Shown here: positions 7,721 to 16,996 of the stretch, piece by piece
Layout: each line of letters opens with the position of its first letter
How positions within the stretch are numbered: position 1 is the first letter of the stretch
Assembly (NCBI GenBank): GCA_963705355.1
Contig: OY970070.1
Location: forward strand, 1,364,001 to 1,428,000
DNA: 64,000 bases
DNA from: COMBO-56-21 sp963705355
GTDB taxonomy: Archaea; Thermoplasmatota; Thermoplasmata; UBA10834
Direction of reading: 5' to 3'
The notes under the pieces: model-generated
What the model saw: only the letters and a program-made list of their open reading frames with translations
The model's database searches: none
Told to the model about the DNA's origin: nothing
Translations under genes and position numbers: made by a program

Positions 7721-9943
7721 ATGACGAAGAAACAACCCGAGGGCGTCACGCTCAAGGTCGCTCGGGCGCATCATCAATCCGAGGTCGGCCTCGGCAGGGC
7801 TCGGATTGACTCCATCACGAGAAAGAGGTTGAACACAGACGTCGGGGAGATAATCGAGATACTCGGCAAGAAGAAGACAGCTGCCAAGATTTTCCGTGCT
7901 GCGAACGAGGATGAGGGCCTTGGGATCATCAGAATAGACGGGATGATCAGAGGAAATGCTGGAGTATCGATCGGAGAGAAGGTCGTGGTGACCAGGGCGG
8001 AGACCCAGACTGCCCAGAAGATCATAGTCGCTCCGAAGATCCCGCAGGGCAAGAGAGTGAGGTTCGGCCAAGGAGTCGAAGGGCTTTTCAAGAAAGGTTT
8101 GTTGAACCGAGCTGTCGTCAAGGGCGACGAGATAATCATACCCAACATCGCGCTCATGGGCGGCTTCCTGCCTTTCGTTGTCGTATCTACGACGCCTACT
8201 GGCGTCGTTCAGGTCACGGAGACCACGGAACTCGCAGTGAAGACTGAGCCCGTGGAGGTCACGCAGATCGAAAGGCCTTCTGTGACCTACGAGGACATAG
8301 GAGGCCTCGAAGACGAGCTCCAGAGGATAAGAGAGATGATTGAGCTGCCCTTGAAGCATCCGGAGGTGTTCGGCCGATTGGGAATCGATCCCCCCAAGGG
8401 GGTTCTTCTCTACGGTCCGCCCGGAACCGGCAAGACCCTTATTGCACGAGCCGTGGCGAACGAGGCCGGAGCTAATTTCTATGCAATCCAGGGGCCGGAG
8501 ATAATGTCCAAATTCTACGGCCAGAGCGAGGAGCGACTCAGAGAGCTTTTCACGGAAGCCGAGAAGAACTCGCCCTCGGTCCTTTTCATCGACGAACTTG
8601 ACTCAATCGCGCCCAAGAGGGACGAAGTCCAGGGCGAGGTCGAGAGACGAGTCGTCGCGCAACTCCTCACGCTCATGGATGGCCTGACTTCCAGAGGGAA
8701 CGTGATAGTGATAGCAGCGACGAACCGGGAAGAGGCGATCGATCCGGCATTGAGGAGGCCTGGCAGGTTCGACCGGGAGATAGAGATAGGCGTTCCGACA
8801 GCTGCTGGCAGGCAGGAGATAATGCAAATCCACACCAGAGGGATGCCCCTCGAGGAGAATGTCCAGCTGGACCACATCGCGAAGATCACGCACGGCTTCG
8901 TCGGCGCGGACCTGGCATCGCTTGCGCGTGAGGCTGCTATGAAATGCCTGAGGAGGTATCTCCCGGAGATTGACCTCGGGAAACCGATACCGGCCGAGAT
9001 ACTTGAGAAGATGAAGGTCACGGCACAGGACTTCAATGACGCGCTCAAAGAAATTGAGCCGAGCGCGATGAGGGAGGTCTTCATCGAGGTCCCCAGAGTC
9101 ACCTGGGAGGACGTCGGCGGCCTCGAGCAGGTCAAGAAAGAGCTTCACGAGGCGGTCGAGCTGCCGCTGGAGGATCCCGAATCCTTCATCCGAATGGGCA
9201 TCAAACCGCCGCGCGGAGTCTTCCTGTTCGGCGCGCCAGGGACTGGCAAGACTCTGATTGCGAGAGCTATAGCCACTGAGTCGAGGGCGAACTTCATTTC
9301 GATAAAGGGTCCTGAAATAATGTCCAAATGGGTAGGGGAGAGCGAGAAGGCGGTTCGTATGATCTTCAAGAAGGCGAAACAGGTCTCGCCCTCAATCGTC
9401 TTCCTGGACGAGATCGACGCGATAGCGCCGAAGAGAGGAAGCCACTTCGATTCAGGAGCTACAGAGAGGGTCGTCAACCAGCTCCTGACATCCATGGATG
9501 GCCTTGAGGACATGGAGAACGTCGTTGTCATTGCGGCCACGAACAGACCAGATATCGTCGATACAGCACTTCTGAGGCCAGGAAGGTTCGACAAGCTGAT
9601 GCTGATACCCGTGCCCGACGAGCCGAGCAGGCTGAGGATCCTCCAAGTCCACACAAAAAGTATGCCGCTCGACAAAGTGGATCTCCAGGCCCTGTCCAAA
9701 AGGCTGGATGGATACGTTGGGGCCGACATCGAGAACCTGTGCAGGGAGGCTGGCCTGGCCGCCTTGAGGAAAAACAAGACGGCGACGAAGGTCACGATGG
9801 AGCACTTCGAGGAGGCACTGGCCTCCATGAGACCGTCGATCACTCCGGACGTGGTGAAGTACTACGAGACCATGTTCAGGCAGATGAAGACCGCAATGTC
9901 TAAGAAGAGCGAGGATGATTTGGGCTTGGGCTATTATAGATAG
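7721..9943 (+). CDS. Cdc48/VAT-type AAA+ unfoldase (VCP-like ATPase)
   Basis: A hexameric ATPase that unfolds proteins, probably feeding the proteasome. It has 740 residues. The N-domain (about 1-190) has the double-psi barrel and Nc lobes (KVARAHHQSEVGLGRARID). D1 has Walker A GPPGTGKT at 232-239 and Walker B LFIDELDSIAPKR. D2 has GAPGTGKT at 504-511 and Walker B VFLDEIDAIAPKR, with arginine-finger stretches RRPGRFDR and LRPGRFDK. The C-terminus ends YYR, compatible with the HbYX proteasome-docking tail known for archaeal Cdc48 proteins. A PRC-barrel gene follows after 11 bp. Confidence 0.96.
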   Translation: MTKKQPEGVTLKVARAHHQSEVGLGRARIDSITRKRLNTDVGEIIEILGKKKTAAKIFRAANEDEGLGIIRIDGMIRGNAGVSIGEKVVVTRAETQTAQKIIVAPKIPQGKRVRFGQGVEGLFKKGLLNRAVVKGDEIIIPNIALMGGFLPFVVVSTTPTGVVQVTETTELAVKTEPVEVTQIERPSVTYEDIGGLEDELQRIREMIELPLKHPEVFGRLGIDPPKGVLLYGPPGTGKTLIARAVANEAGANFYAIQGPEIMSKFYGQSEERLRELFTEAEKNSPSVLFIDELDSIAPKRDEVQGEVERRVVAQLLTLMDGLTSRGNVIVIAATNREEAIDPALRRPGRFDREIEIGVPTAAGRQEIMQIHTRGMPLEENVQLDHIAKITHGFVGADLASLAREAAMKCLRRYLPEIDLGKPIPAEILEKMKVTAQDFNDALKEIEPSAMREVFIEVPRVTWEDVGGLEQVKKELHEAVELPLEDPESFIRMGIKPPRGVFLFGAPGTGKTLIARAIATESRANFISIKGPEIMSKWVGESEKAVRMIFKKAKQVSPSIVFLDEIDAIAPKRGSHFDSGATERVVNQLLTSMDGLEDMENVVVIAATNRPDIVDTALLRPGRFDKLMLIPVPDEPSRLRILQVHTKSMPLDKVDLQALSKRLDGYVGADIENLCREAGLAALRKNKTATKVTMEHFEEALASMRPSITPDVVKYYETMFRQMKTAMSKKSEDDLGLGYYR

Positions 9944-9954
9944 CTGGAGATGGG

Positions 9955-10200
9955 ATGTACATGCGGAAATTCATCACAGAGCTCAAAGGAAAGACCGTGA
10001 TGACCAACGACGGCCAGATTCTTGGAATGATAGAGAACTTCATCATGGATACGAAGACAGGCGCGCTGCAGAACGTCCTTGTCATCCCTGCAGAGGAGGT
10101 CGAGCCGAGGCTGTTCAAGACCGACTCACAGGGAAGGCTGGTGCTGCCGTTCAGCGAGATGAAGGCGGTTAGAGACGTCGTTGTCATGAACATCGCGTGA
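9955..10200 (+). CDS. Small PRC-barrel domain protein
   Basis: An 81-residue single PRC-barrel. It has the opening strand pattern LKGKTVMTNDGQILGMIENFIMD, then GALQNVLV, and ends PFSEMKAVRDVVVMNI. Archaeal PRC-barrel proteins of this size are common, and some relatives act in cell division or RNA processing. The role here is unknown. ATG 9955 and ATG 9961 are both possible; the GGAGATGGG ribosome site favours the second. It lies 11 bp after VAT and is probably co-transcribed. A second, longer PRC-barrel gene is at 22788. Confidence 0.85.
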   Translation: MYMRKFITELKGKTVMTNDGQILGMIENFIMDTKTGALQNVLVIPAEEVEPRLFKTDSQGRLVLPFSEMKAVRDVVVMNIA

Positions 10201-10257
10201 GACGCCAGCCCGCGCAGATTCTAGGAATTGGATTCGATCAGCTTGGGCGCTGAAGAA

Positions 10258-12840
10258 TCATTTCTTGTCCATCTGAACTTTCGCCTTGAGTATCCTGACA
10301 ATGAGGTCGGCCCTAGTGCCGCGCGGGCTCAGGCCGAGGGACTCGCACATCGCTTCGAGCTCGGACTTCTTCTTCTCCCGCAGATATTCCTCGGTTACCT
10401 GGGCCAGTATGGAACTCGCTGCATCCTTGTCCCCGACGACCTCCTCACCTGGCGGAGCTGGCTCACGCAACCTGGCCACCTCGGGCTTCTCCGGCTTGCC
10501 AGCCCTGATGCTCACTCTCCTCGCGTTCTCCGAGGCATCCTTGAACTGAGGAGCAATCCTGAGAGCCTCCTTGAAGGCCACGAGCGCGTCGTCGTACTTG
10601 CCCATGCGCTCCAGCACAATCCCTTTGTTGTTGAACGCTTCCGGAGTCTCTGCGATCCTGAGGGACCTTTCGAAGGTCTGAAGCGCGTCGTTCAGAAGGT
10701 CGAGGGACAGAATGCTGAAACCCCTGTTGGACATGGCGACCGTGGAAGGCAGCATGACCGACGACTCCTCGAAGCAGGCGATGGCCTCCCGCATCCGGTC
10801 GAGTTTGTAGAGAACGCAGCCCCTGTTGTTCCACGCAGCCTGGTTGGTCCTCTGGATCTTTATCGCCTTGTCGAACTCGTAGCTGGCTTTTTCCAGCTCC
10901 CCTTTCCTCAGCAGGACGACGCCGTCGTTATTGTAGGCCTCGGAGGAGTCGAGCGGCATCGATTTCGTCTTCTCGAACGCGCCATGCGCACCTTCCAAAT
11001 CGCCTGACTCGATCTTGACCAGCCCTTTGTAGTTCTGCAACCCCGAGAGAGCCTCCAAGGTGAGCGCGACGTCCACGTCGTCCAACGCCTGCTTGTACTC
11101 CCCTCTTCCGAACGCCTCGAGCGATGCGGCTGCACGCGCCTGCCATCCGAATGACCCTTTTCTTAGGGACTCGCTGACCTTCATCGCCCTCTCGGCCTCT
11201 TCCATCTGAAGCAGAACGGTGTGCAAGTTGAATACGGCGGGAGCGAAGGAAGCCTCGGTCGCGAGAGCGTGCTCGTACGTTTTCGCGGCAGCCTCCATTT
11301 TGCCCAGCTCGAACAGGACATTGCCGGCTGCGGTCAGCAGGGACGCGTTCTCGCCCTCGAGACGCAACGATTTCCCGAGGAAATCGAAGGCCTCGTCGAG
11401 CCTTCCGAACAGGAGGAGAAGCTCTGCCTGGTCTCCATATAGTTCCTCCGCGAGGACCTCCAGTTTCTCTTCTTTCGCTCTCGCCACTGCGTCTTCCGAG
11501 AGCTTTGCCCTCTCGGGAACAAGTCCTGGCTCGGTCGCCCTTGCGGCCTCGGACGAGAAAATATCTTGAACGATCCGTGGGACTTCGGTGAACTTCTCAG
11601 CGATCCTCTTCGAGATATCGTCGAGCGCCCTTTTGGCATCCGAGTACTCCGAATCCAGCCTGAGGGCGCCCTCGAAACTCGCTTTGGCAGCACTCACATT
11701 GCCCATCTTCTTCGCGGCCAGACCTCTCAGATACCATCCCTTCGGCAGCTCGGGCCTGATATGCGTCATCTGGGTGAACGCCTCGAATGCTTCGCTGTAC
11801 CGTCCCATCTCGTAGAGCAGGCCGCCCTTGTTCATCCACGCCTCGACATAGTCGTGCTTCAGCTCGATGGCGCGGTTGTATGTTGCGAGCGCGTCGTTCA
11901 GCTGGCCGAGGCTGTGGAGCGTCGCCCCTCGGTTGTTGTGGACTTTCTCGAGCCTGTAGTTGATCTTCAGAACCTTGTCGTACGCCTCAAGGGCTTCCTT
12001 GTATCTTCCAAGTCTGTGGAGCGTAGAGCCCTTGTTGATCAACGCCTTCTGCATCACTGGGTTGTACCGGAGGGCGCGCTCGTAGCACACGATCTCCTCG
12101 GCGTACCTGCCCAGGGAGAACAGACAGTTGCCCAGGGAGAACCAGGTCTCATCGCTCTCGGGAAGGAGCTCCAGAGCGTGCTTGTAGCACTCCAGTGCCT
12201 GCTCGTGGTAGCCCATCTCGTCGAGCGTGTTGCCCTTCATCCTCCACGGGACATCGTAGTCGTCCTTCAGCATGATGGCCTTGTCGAACTGATCCAGAGC
12301 GTTCATCAGGTCTCTGCTGGCGAGGGCCTCGTAGCCCTTCCTCATCGCCTGCTCGAGCTGTCGGCTCGCCCCTGGGATGATCGTGATCCTCGCCCGCTCC
12401 TTCCACATGTCGGCTGCTTTGATGACCTCCTTGTCAAGGTCAAACCTCCTCAGCAGCGCTGCCAACTTCGTTCCGTCCGCGAGGCCGATGTTGGTGACCT
12501 CTGCAAGCGGAACGGCTTCACTGTCTATCGAGGACGTGGTCAGGACGAGCCCGTTCGGAGACTCCACCTTGGCCATATGAGACCGTAGGCTTTCGATATC
12601 CGCCTTCGTTATGACCTGGTCGCCGCGCGAGAAGAAGACCACATACTTCTTCCCGTCTGGCCTGTGCACGCACTCCAGGATGATGAACGTGCCCGTTGGC
12701 TTCGCGCGGGTCGCCTTGAGCTCCAGGTATCCTAGGATCGCGTCCACTAGTCTGTTGAATTCGGGATCGGAGATCTCCTTGACCGCCTTGATGACGCGTT
12801 CATCAGAGCGCTCGCTCAGGATCTTGTCGATCTCGACCAT
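10258..12840 (-). CDS. Mrr-like domain + TPR array + SAP-like tail protein
   Basis: An 860-residue cytoplasmic protein of three parts. Residues about 1-135 resemble the Mrr-type restriction-endonuclease fold: EFNRLVDAILGYLEL, then GLVLTTSSID and LADGTKLAALLRRF. The usual catalytic D...(E/Q)xK pattern is not clear, so it may be an inactive nucleic-acid-binding version. The middle, about 165-790, is a long TPR superhelix with repeated W/A-x-N/M-K/R-G units (AWMNKGGLLYEMGRYSEA). The last about 40 residues (KSELEAMCESLGLSPRGTRA) match a SAP-type DNA/RNA-binding helix pair. The start is set at ATG 12840, overlapping the upstream stop as TGATG, so the two TPR genes form an operon. Partner and substrate are unknown. 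Confidence 0.8.
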   Translation of the reverse strand: MVEIDKILSERSDERVIKAVKEISDPEFNRLVDAILGYLELKATRAKPTGTFIILECVHRPDGKKYVVFFSRGDQVITKADIESLRSHMAKVESPNGLVLTTSSIDSEAVPLAEVTNIGLADGTKLAALLRRFDLDKEVIKAADMWKERARITIIPGASRQLEQAMRKGYEALASRDLMNALDQFDKAIMLKDDYDVPWRMKGNTLDEMGYHEQALECYKHALELLPESDETWFSLGNCLFSLGRYAEEIVCYERALRYNPVMQKALINKGSTLHRLGRYKEALEAYDKVLKINYRLEKVHNNRGATLHSLGQLNDALATYNRAIELKHDYVEAWMNKGGLLYEMGRYSEAFEAFTQMTHIRPELPKGWYLRGLAAKKMGNVSAAKASFEGALRLDSEYSDAKRALDDISKRIAEKFTEVPRIVQDIFSSEAARATEPGLVPERAKLSEDAVARAKEEKLEVLAEELYGDQAELLLLFGRLDEAFDFLGKSLRLEGENASLLTAAGNVLFELGKMEAAAKTYEHALATEASFAPAVFNLHTVLLQMEEAERAMKVSESLRKGSFGWQARAAASLEAFGRGEYKQALDDVDVALTLEALSGLQNYKGLVKIESGDLEGAHGAFEKTKSMPLDSSEAYNNDGVVLLRKGELEKASYEFDKAIKIQRTNQAAWNNRGCVLYKLDRMREAIACFEESSVMLPSTVAMSNRGFSILSLDLLNDALQTFERSLRIAETPEAFNNKGIVLERMGKYDDALVAFKEALRIAPQFKDASENARRVSIRAGKPEKPEVARLREPAPPGEEVVGDKDAASSILAQVTEEYLREKKKSELEAMCESLGLSPRGTRADLIVRILKAKVQMDKK

Positions 12841-14720
12841 CAGGCCTCGCCTCCCCGGAGGGTCTTCAGCCATTTCGAGGCCTCCTTGTTATTCGGATCC
12901 AGCCTGACGCTCTCCTCCAGGCATCGCTTCGCCTCGCTGACCATCCCGATCGCGTTGAGCGCGATCCCCTTCCGGCCGAGCACGTATGAATCATCCTGGG
13001 CCAGCTCGAGGACCCTGTCGTATGACTCGATCGCCCGCTTGTATTTCTCCTTCTCGAAGAGCAAGTCGGCCTTGAGCTTCCAGACCTCTTTGTCGGTTGG
13101 GACCAGTGAGTTGTACTTGTCCATCGACTGTATCGCTGCGCCCCATCGGCCAATGCCTTTCATGGTCTGAGCCTTGCCGAGCCAGGCGCGAGGGTTCTCA
13201 GGGTCCAGCTCCAAGACCTTCGAGAAGCTCTCGTCCGCACCAGTCTGTTTACCGTGGCTCAGAAGGATTTCCCCCATCGCGATCCAGCCATCGACAAGTT
13301 TCTGGTTGAAAGAGACACACTTGCTGAGGTACTGAACCGCGGAACCCCATTTGCCCTCCTTGTTGGCGACGATTCCTCGCCAGTACCAAGCCAACGCGTC
13401 TTCGCGATTCGTCTCATAGAAGTGGTGAACTCTCGCGGATGCTTCACTGAGCGCGCCTTTCGCGACCAAGGACTCGATGAGAATGAGCGTGGCTGCCCGC
13501 ATGTCGGGCTTCTCGCTCAGTATGTGGTTGACGCGCTGGATCGCCAGGTCGTAGTCCTTCGAATCAAGAGCGTCCTTCGCCATATCAATGGGGTCCTTCT
13601 TCGGCGAAGGTTCGGGAGGTGGCTTCGCGACTTCTGGCCTGACACCTGACGGCGGTGCCGGAGCTGCCGCCTTCTCAGCCACGCTGACTCTCCTGAACTC
13701 GGAGATAAGCTCGCCTATCTTCCGCTCGAGATCAGGCCTTCGAGATAGCGCGCGTTGGCTCTCAGCCATCGCGGCTTCCTCGAGCCGCCCCAAATCCCTG
13801 AGCGTCTCAACCATCATGTCATGGGCGGGGAGGTATCTCGAATCGAGAGAGATAGCGCGGCTGAAGCATTCTAACGCCTCCTTGGTCCTGTCGAGATCCC
13901 TGAGTATCTTGCCTTTCAAGACCCAGTACTCCGGCCTCTCCATCTGATTGATCACGTCATCGATGCGGGAAAGGGCTTCCATCGGATTGCCCAGCATGAG
14001 ATGAGCCCTCGCGAGCCCTTCGCCGATCGTGAGATCGTTCGGGAAGCTGCGTATCGCATCTGCGAGATGCTCCTCCGCCTCAGTCCATTCCTCTGCGTCG
14101 AGGCACATGAGGCCCAACGTCCTGGCGGCGATTGAATGCAGGTCGTCTCCTCGATCGACCTTCGAGAGGAACTCCTTCGCCTTCGAGACGAGATATGTGC
14201 GCTTCTCGTCACGCCACTTCTTAGAAGTCGTGCGCATGAGGATGCTGCGAGACGCGCTCCAGTAGACGATCCCGACCCTGATACACAGGTCGCTCATGGC
14301 CTCCTTCGGATACATCGTCTCGGCCAGGTTGATCTTCTGGATTATGGTGGTTATTGTCCCGACGGCGTCTTCGGTGAGAAGCATCTGAGGAGAATCCAGC
14401 TTGAGCGGGACTCCGAGATGCGCAAGAATCGCATTGCATCTCCCAAGGAGCCCCTCGAGGTCCTCGTGTCGCATGACTTGGATGTTCATGTCCTTTACAG
14501 CCTTGAGCAAGTCGGCGGAGGCCATCGGCACGATGTCCGAGCCCGCATTTGGTCCAAGCAGAACGGCTGCCGAACCGTATTCCCTCAGCCTCGAGTAGAC
14601 GCTAGGGCCGATAAGGACGGGGTTGAGGAAGAACCTGGATTCCCGGAAGGATGAGTCGGCGCAGCTGTCGCAGAGAAGTGCGTCGCCCTCGGATTTCCCT
14701 CCGCATTTCAGACAGAGCAC
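12840..14720 (-). CDS. Zinc-ribbon TPR-repeat protein
   Basis: A 626-residue protein. It opens with a zinc ribbon (MLCLKCGGKSEGDALLCDSC: Cys3, Cys6, Cys17, Cys20). A middle region of about 160 residues follows that I do not recognise. Then comes a TPR array from about residue 180 to the end, broken near 345-375 by a Pro/Ala/Lys-rich linker (APAPPSG...PPPEPSPKK). It is probably a scaffold. It sits directly upstream of, and translationally coupled to, the Mrr-like/TPR/SAP gene, which suggests the two proteins work together. An AT-rich box (TTTATCAATAT on the minus strand, near 14750) is the likely promoter. Confidence 0.8.
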   Translation of the reverse strand: MLCLKCGGKSEGDALLCDSCADSSFRESRFFLNPVLIGPSVYSRLREYGSAAVLLGPNAGSDIVPMASADLLKAVKDMNIQVMRHEDLEGLLGRCNAILAHLGVPLKLDSPQMLLTEDAVGTITTIIQKINLAETMYPKEAMSDLCIRVGIVYWSASRSILMRTTSKKWRDEKRTYLVSKAKEFLSKVDRGDDLHSIAARTLGLMCLDAEEWTEAEEHLADAIRSFPNDLTIGEGLARAHLMLGNPMEALSRIDDVINQMERPEYWVLKGKILRDLDRTKEALECFSRAISLDSRYLPAHDMMVETLRDLGRLEEAAMAESQRALSRRPDLERKIGELISEFRRVSVAEKAAAPAPPSGVRPEVAKPPPEPSPKKDPIDMAKDALDSKDYDLAIQRVNHILSEKPDMRAATLILIESLVAKGALSEASARVHHFYETNREDALAWYWRGIVANKEGKWGSAVQYLSKCVSFNQKLVDGWIAMGEILLSHGKQTGADESFSKVLELDPENPRAWLGKAQTMKGIGRWGAAIQSMDKYNSLVPTDKEVWKLKADLLFEKEKYKRAIESYDRVLELAQDDSYVLGRKGIALNAIGMVSEAKRCLEESVRLDPNNKEASKWLKTLRGGEA

Positions 14721-14789
14721 AGTCGATCTCCCAGTATTCTCCGATATTGATAAACTGATATAATGGTAGCGATAGGGCAGATTGCGGAT

Positions 14790-16349
14790 TCAAAGGCGTT
14801 TCGCCATGTAGGGGCCTTTGCGTTCGTACCCCAGCCGTCGGTAGTAGTTCCTGGCGCCTACACCGCTCGTGACGCGCATCTCTGCAAGCCCGTGCTCGTT
14901 CGCCCTCCCCTCGCACGCGGCCATGAGCTTCTCCCCAAAGCCCCGGTGCTGCCACCTCTTGCCCGCATCTTCGCTGATCGGCACGAGCTGGCCGTACACG
15001 TGGAGTTCACGCAACAGAGCCGCGTTCGCCTTTGAGCTCCCGGGAACTCTCAGCCTCGCGTAGCCTATCAAGGAATCGATCGAGGGAACCTCGTAGGACA
15101 GGAACATCTCGATCCCTCCTGACGCCCTGTACTCGACCTCGTTGAACTCGACATCGGCCTCCCTAGGCATCTCCTTCGTGGAGGGGAGATGGCCGATCTC
15201 ACGACATCTTATGCATCTGCAGGAGGTGCCCCGCGCTTTCATCTCCCTCAGGACGAGCTCCCGGAGATGGCTCTTTCTGACACCGGCCTCTATCAGCTTG
15301 ACCGGGATGTCCCTCTGAATCCTCAGGATCCGCATCCAGGGAGGTACGAATTCCTTGACCTCCGCGAGCAGATCGATCGTGTTCTCGAGAGACATGGGAG
15401 CGTACTTGCCAGCCGCCCACTCGTCATACAGCTCGGTCCCCTTCACCACCAGGGTCGGGTAGATCTTGAGCATGTCCGGCTTGAACCGCTCGTCCTCGAC
15501 CATCATCCTGAAGGAATCAAGATCCTTCTCCCGACTGCTGCCGGGCAGGCCAGGCATCATGTGATAGGCCACCTTCAGACCGGCATCCTTGGCCCGTTTG
15601 GTCGCATCCGCTGTCTCCTTGACATGGTGGCCGCGCTTGACGCCGTCCAAGACCTTGTCGTCAAGGACCTGCACGCCCAACTCCACCTTGGTCGCCCCAA
15701 GCAACAAGGAATGGTCTACCTGCGGCTTCGCGAACCAGTCTGGCCTTGTCTCCACGGTGAGCCCGACACATCTGGCCTTCGCAGCCTCGTTGAAGATTTG
15801 GGCCGATTCCAGGTCGGCCGACTCGCGGCCGTTCATAGCATCGAAGCAGCGTTTGACGAACCAGTCCTGATATTCCTGGGACCTCGAGGTGAAAGTCCCG
15901 CCCATGATTATTAGGTCGACCTTGTCGGTCCTATGGCCGATGGCCCGAAGCTGCTCTAGTCTGCTTTTCGTCTGAACGAACGGGTCGTAGTCGTACATCG
16001 ATGCCCTGAGCGCAGCGGGTTCGTGGCCAGTGTACGACTGGGGAGTGTTGTTCGGCACACCGCCCGGGCAGTACGAACATCTCCCATGTGGACAATCATG
16101 CGGACTTGTCATGACAGCTACTGGTGCGACTCCGCTCATGGTCCTGATCGGCTTGTTCTTCAGAAAGGGCTCCACGACATCTCTGTATTCATCGGGAACA
16201 CGCTCGAGGATCTCGTAGTTCGCGGGCACTCTAGCCAGCTTATGCTTCTTGCACAGCTGCGACTTGAGCTTCAGGAGATCGTCTCGAGAGGCTACCTCAC
16301 CAAGAACCAGGGCCTGCACGAGCTCGTCGAAATAGTCCACGAAGGCCAC
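14790..16349 (-). CDS. elp3: Elp3-family tRNA uridine(34) acetyltransferase
   Basis: Radical-SAM plus GNAT enzyme that makes 5-carboxymethyl-uridine at tRNA wobble U34 from acetyl-CoA and SAM. It has 519 residues. The 4Fe-4S motif is CPHGRCSYCPGG (Cys86, Cys91, Cys94), then QSYTGHEPAALR. Mid-domain motifs are MGGTFTSRS, VGLTVETRPDWF and ELGVQVLDD. The C-terminal GNAT domain starts near residue 395, with the acetyl-CoA loop RWQHRGFGEKLM and ARNYYRRLGY. In archaea one Elp3 replaces the eukaryotic six-subunit Elongator. It lies 45 bp after a winged-helix-like gene on the same strand and is probably the last gene of that operon. Confidence 0.95.
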   Translation of the reverse strand: MAFVDYFDELVQALVLGEVASRDDLLKLKSQLCKKHKLARVPANYEILERVPDEYRDVVEPFLKNKPIRTMSGVAPVAVMTSPHDCPHGRCSYCPGGVPNNTPQSYTGHEPAALRASMYDYDPFVQTKSRLEQLRAIGHRTDKVDLIIMGGTFTSRSQEYQDWFVKRCFDAMNGRESADLESAQIFNEAAKARCVGLTVETRPDWFAKPQVDHSLLLGATKVELGVQVLDDKVLDGVKRGHHVKETADATKRAKDAGLKVAYHMMPGLPGSSREKDLDSFRMMVEDERFKPDMLKIYPTLVVKGTELYDEWAAGKYAPMSLENTIDLLAEVKEFVPPWMRILRIQRDIPVKLIEAGVRKSHLRELVLREMKARGTSCRCIRCREIGHLPSTKEMPREADVEFNEVEYRASGGIEMFLSYEVPSIDSLIGYARLRVPGSSKANAALLRELHVYGQLVPISEDAGKRWQHRGFGEKLMAACEGRANEHGLAEMRVTSGVGARNYYRRLGYERKGPYMAKRL

Positions 16350-16394
16350 CTAGAATTGAGTTCTGATATCTACTTGTCGATGCGCACGCGCGAG

Positions 16395-16703
16395 TCACCT
16401 GTACATCATGGAGTCGTCGACGTCGTCGGCTGGCTTGAGGGACGTGGAGCGGCCTCTCTTGCGTTTCTTCCGGCCTTTGCTGTCCACGTCGATAACGATC
16501 TCGGGCACAAGCAGGCGTATGTAGGTCTTGTCGCTCAGCGGTTCGAGCGCGACGACGCCCTTCACCATTAGGCCCTTCAAAGATCTCTCGAGAACCCCAC
16601 TCGGAAGGGCCAGCTCGTCCTTGAGCTCTTCCACCGTGATCGGATACCAGTCCTTGAGGATGGCGATTATCCTCGCCTGCAGAGAATCGACCTGCACCTT
16701 CAT
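16395..16703 (-). CDS. Small winged-helix-like protein
   Basis: A 102-residue protein of unknown function. Residues 1 to about 65 have the helix pattern of a winged helix (ARIIAILKDWYPITVEELKD, then LERSLKGLMVKGVVALEPL). Then comes a basic stretch, GRKKRKRGRS, and an acidic end (DDVDDSMMYR). The basic tail suggests nucleic-acid binding. It lies 8 bp after the preceding small gene in an apparent four-gene operon: HTH regulator, barrel protein, this gene, elp3. Confidence 0.6.
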   Translation of the reverse strand: MKVQVDSLQARIIAILKDWYPITVEELKDELALPSGVLERSLKGLMVKGVVALEPLSDKTYIRLLVPEIVIDVDSKGRKKRKRGRSTSLKPADDVDDSMMYR

Positions 16704-16711
16704 CCGACCGC

Positions 16712-16996
16712 TCAGCCGAAGTACACCGCGTTGCTCTCGCTTTCCTTCTCTTCCTTCACCTTCTCGGCCTTCAGAACATCTATCGATATGATCATGTGCG
16801 ACAGGATGAGCCTCAGTCGTCCCTTCTCATCGCCGTGGGACTTGTCGAGCTCGATGACGATGGCCGTGTCGTGCGCCACCGCGGCGTATCCCTTGAATAT
16901 TCCCACGGTCTCCATCGGCTTGTCGCGGGATTCGAGGCTCTTGATCTTGTAAAGCGATCCCGGAGTCAGAATTATCGCGTCATCTCTTTTTGGCAT
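16712..16996 (-). CDS. Small beta-barrel-like conserved protein
   Basis: A 94-residue protein that I do not recognise by name. The strand-rich middle (ILTPGSLYKIKSL, ETVGIFKGYAAVAHDTAIVI, RLILSHMIISIDVL) looks like an Sm/SH3-type small barrel, followed by a charged tail (KAEKVKEEKESES). The start is ATG 16996, which overlaps the 3' end of the upstream HTH gene by 17 bp; the frame is open further upstream but that is another frame of the HTH gene. The fold assignment is inference from pattern only. Confidence 0.6.
   Translation of the reverse strand: MPKRDDAIILTPGSLYKIKSLESRDKPMETVGIFKGYAAVAHDTAIVIELDKSHGDEKGRLRLILSHMIISIDVLKAEKVKEEKESESNAVYFG

Noticed and set aside
11566..12588. Plus-strand ORF of 340 codons
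   Set aside because: Antisense to the Mrr-like/TPR gene; no motif, composition typical of a shadow frame.
10258..14720. DNA tandem repeats
   Set aside because: The regular pattern is explained by TPR units at the protein level; no repeat units at DNA level as in CRISPR arrays or satellites.
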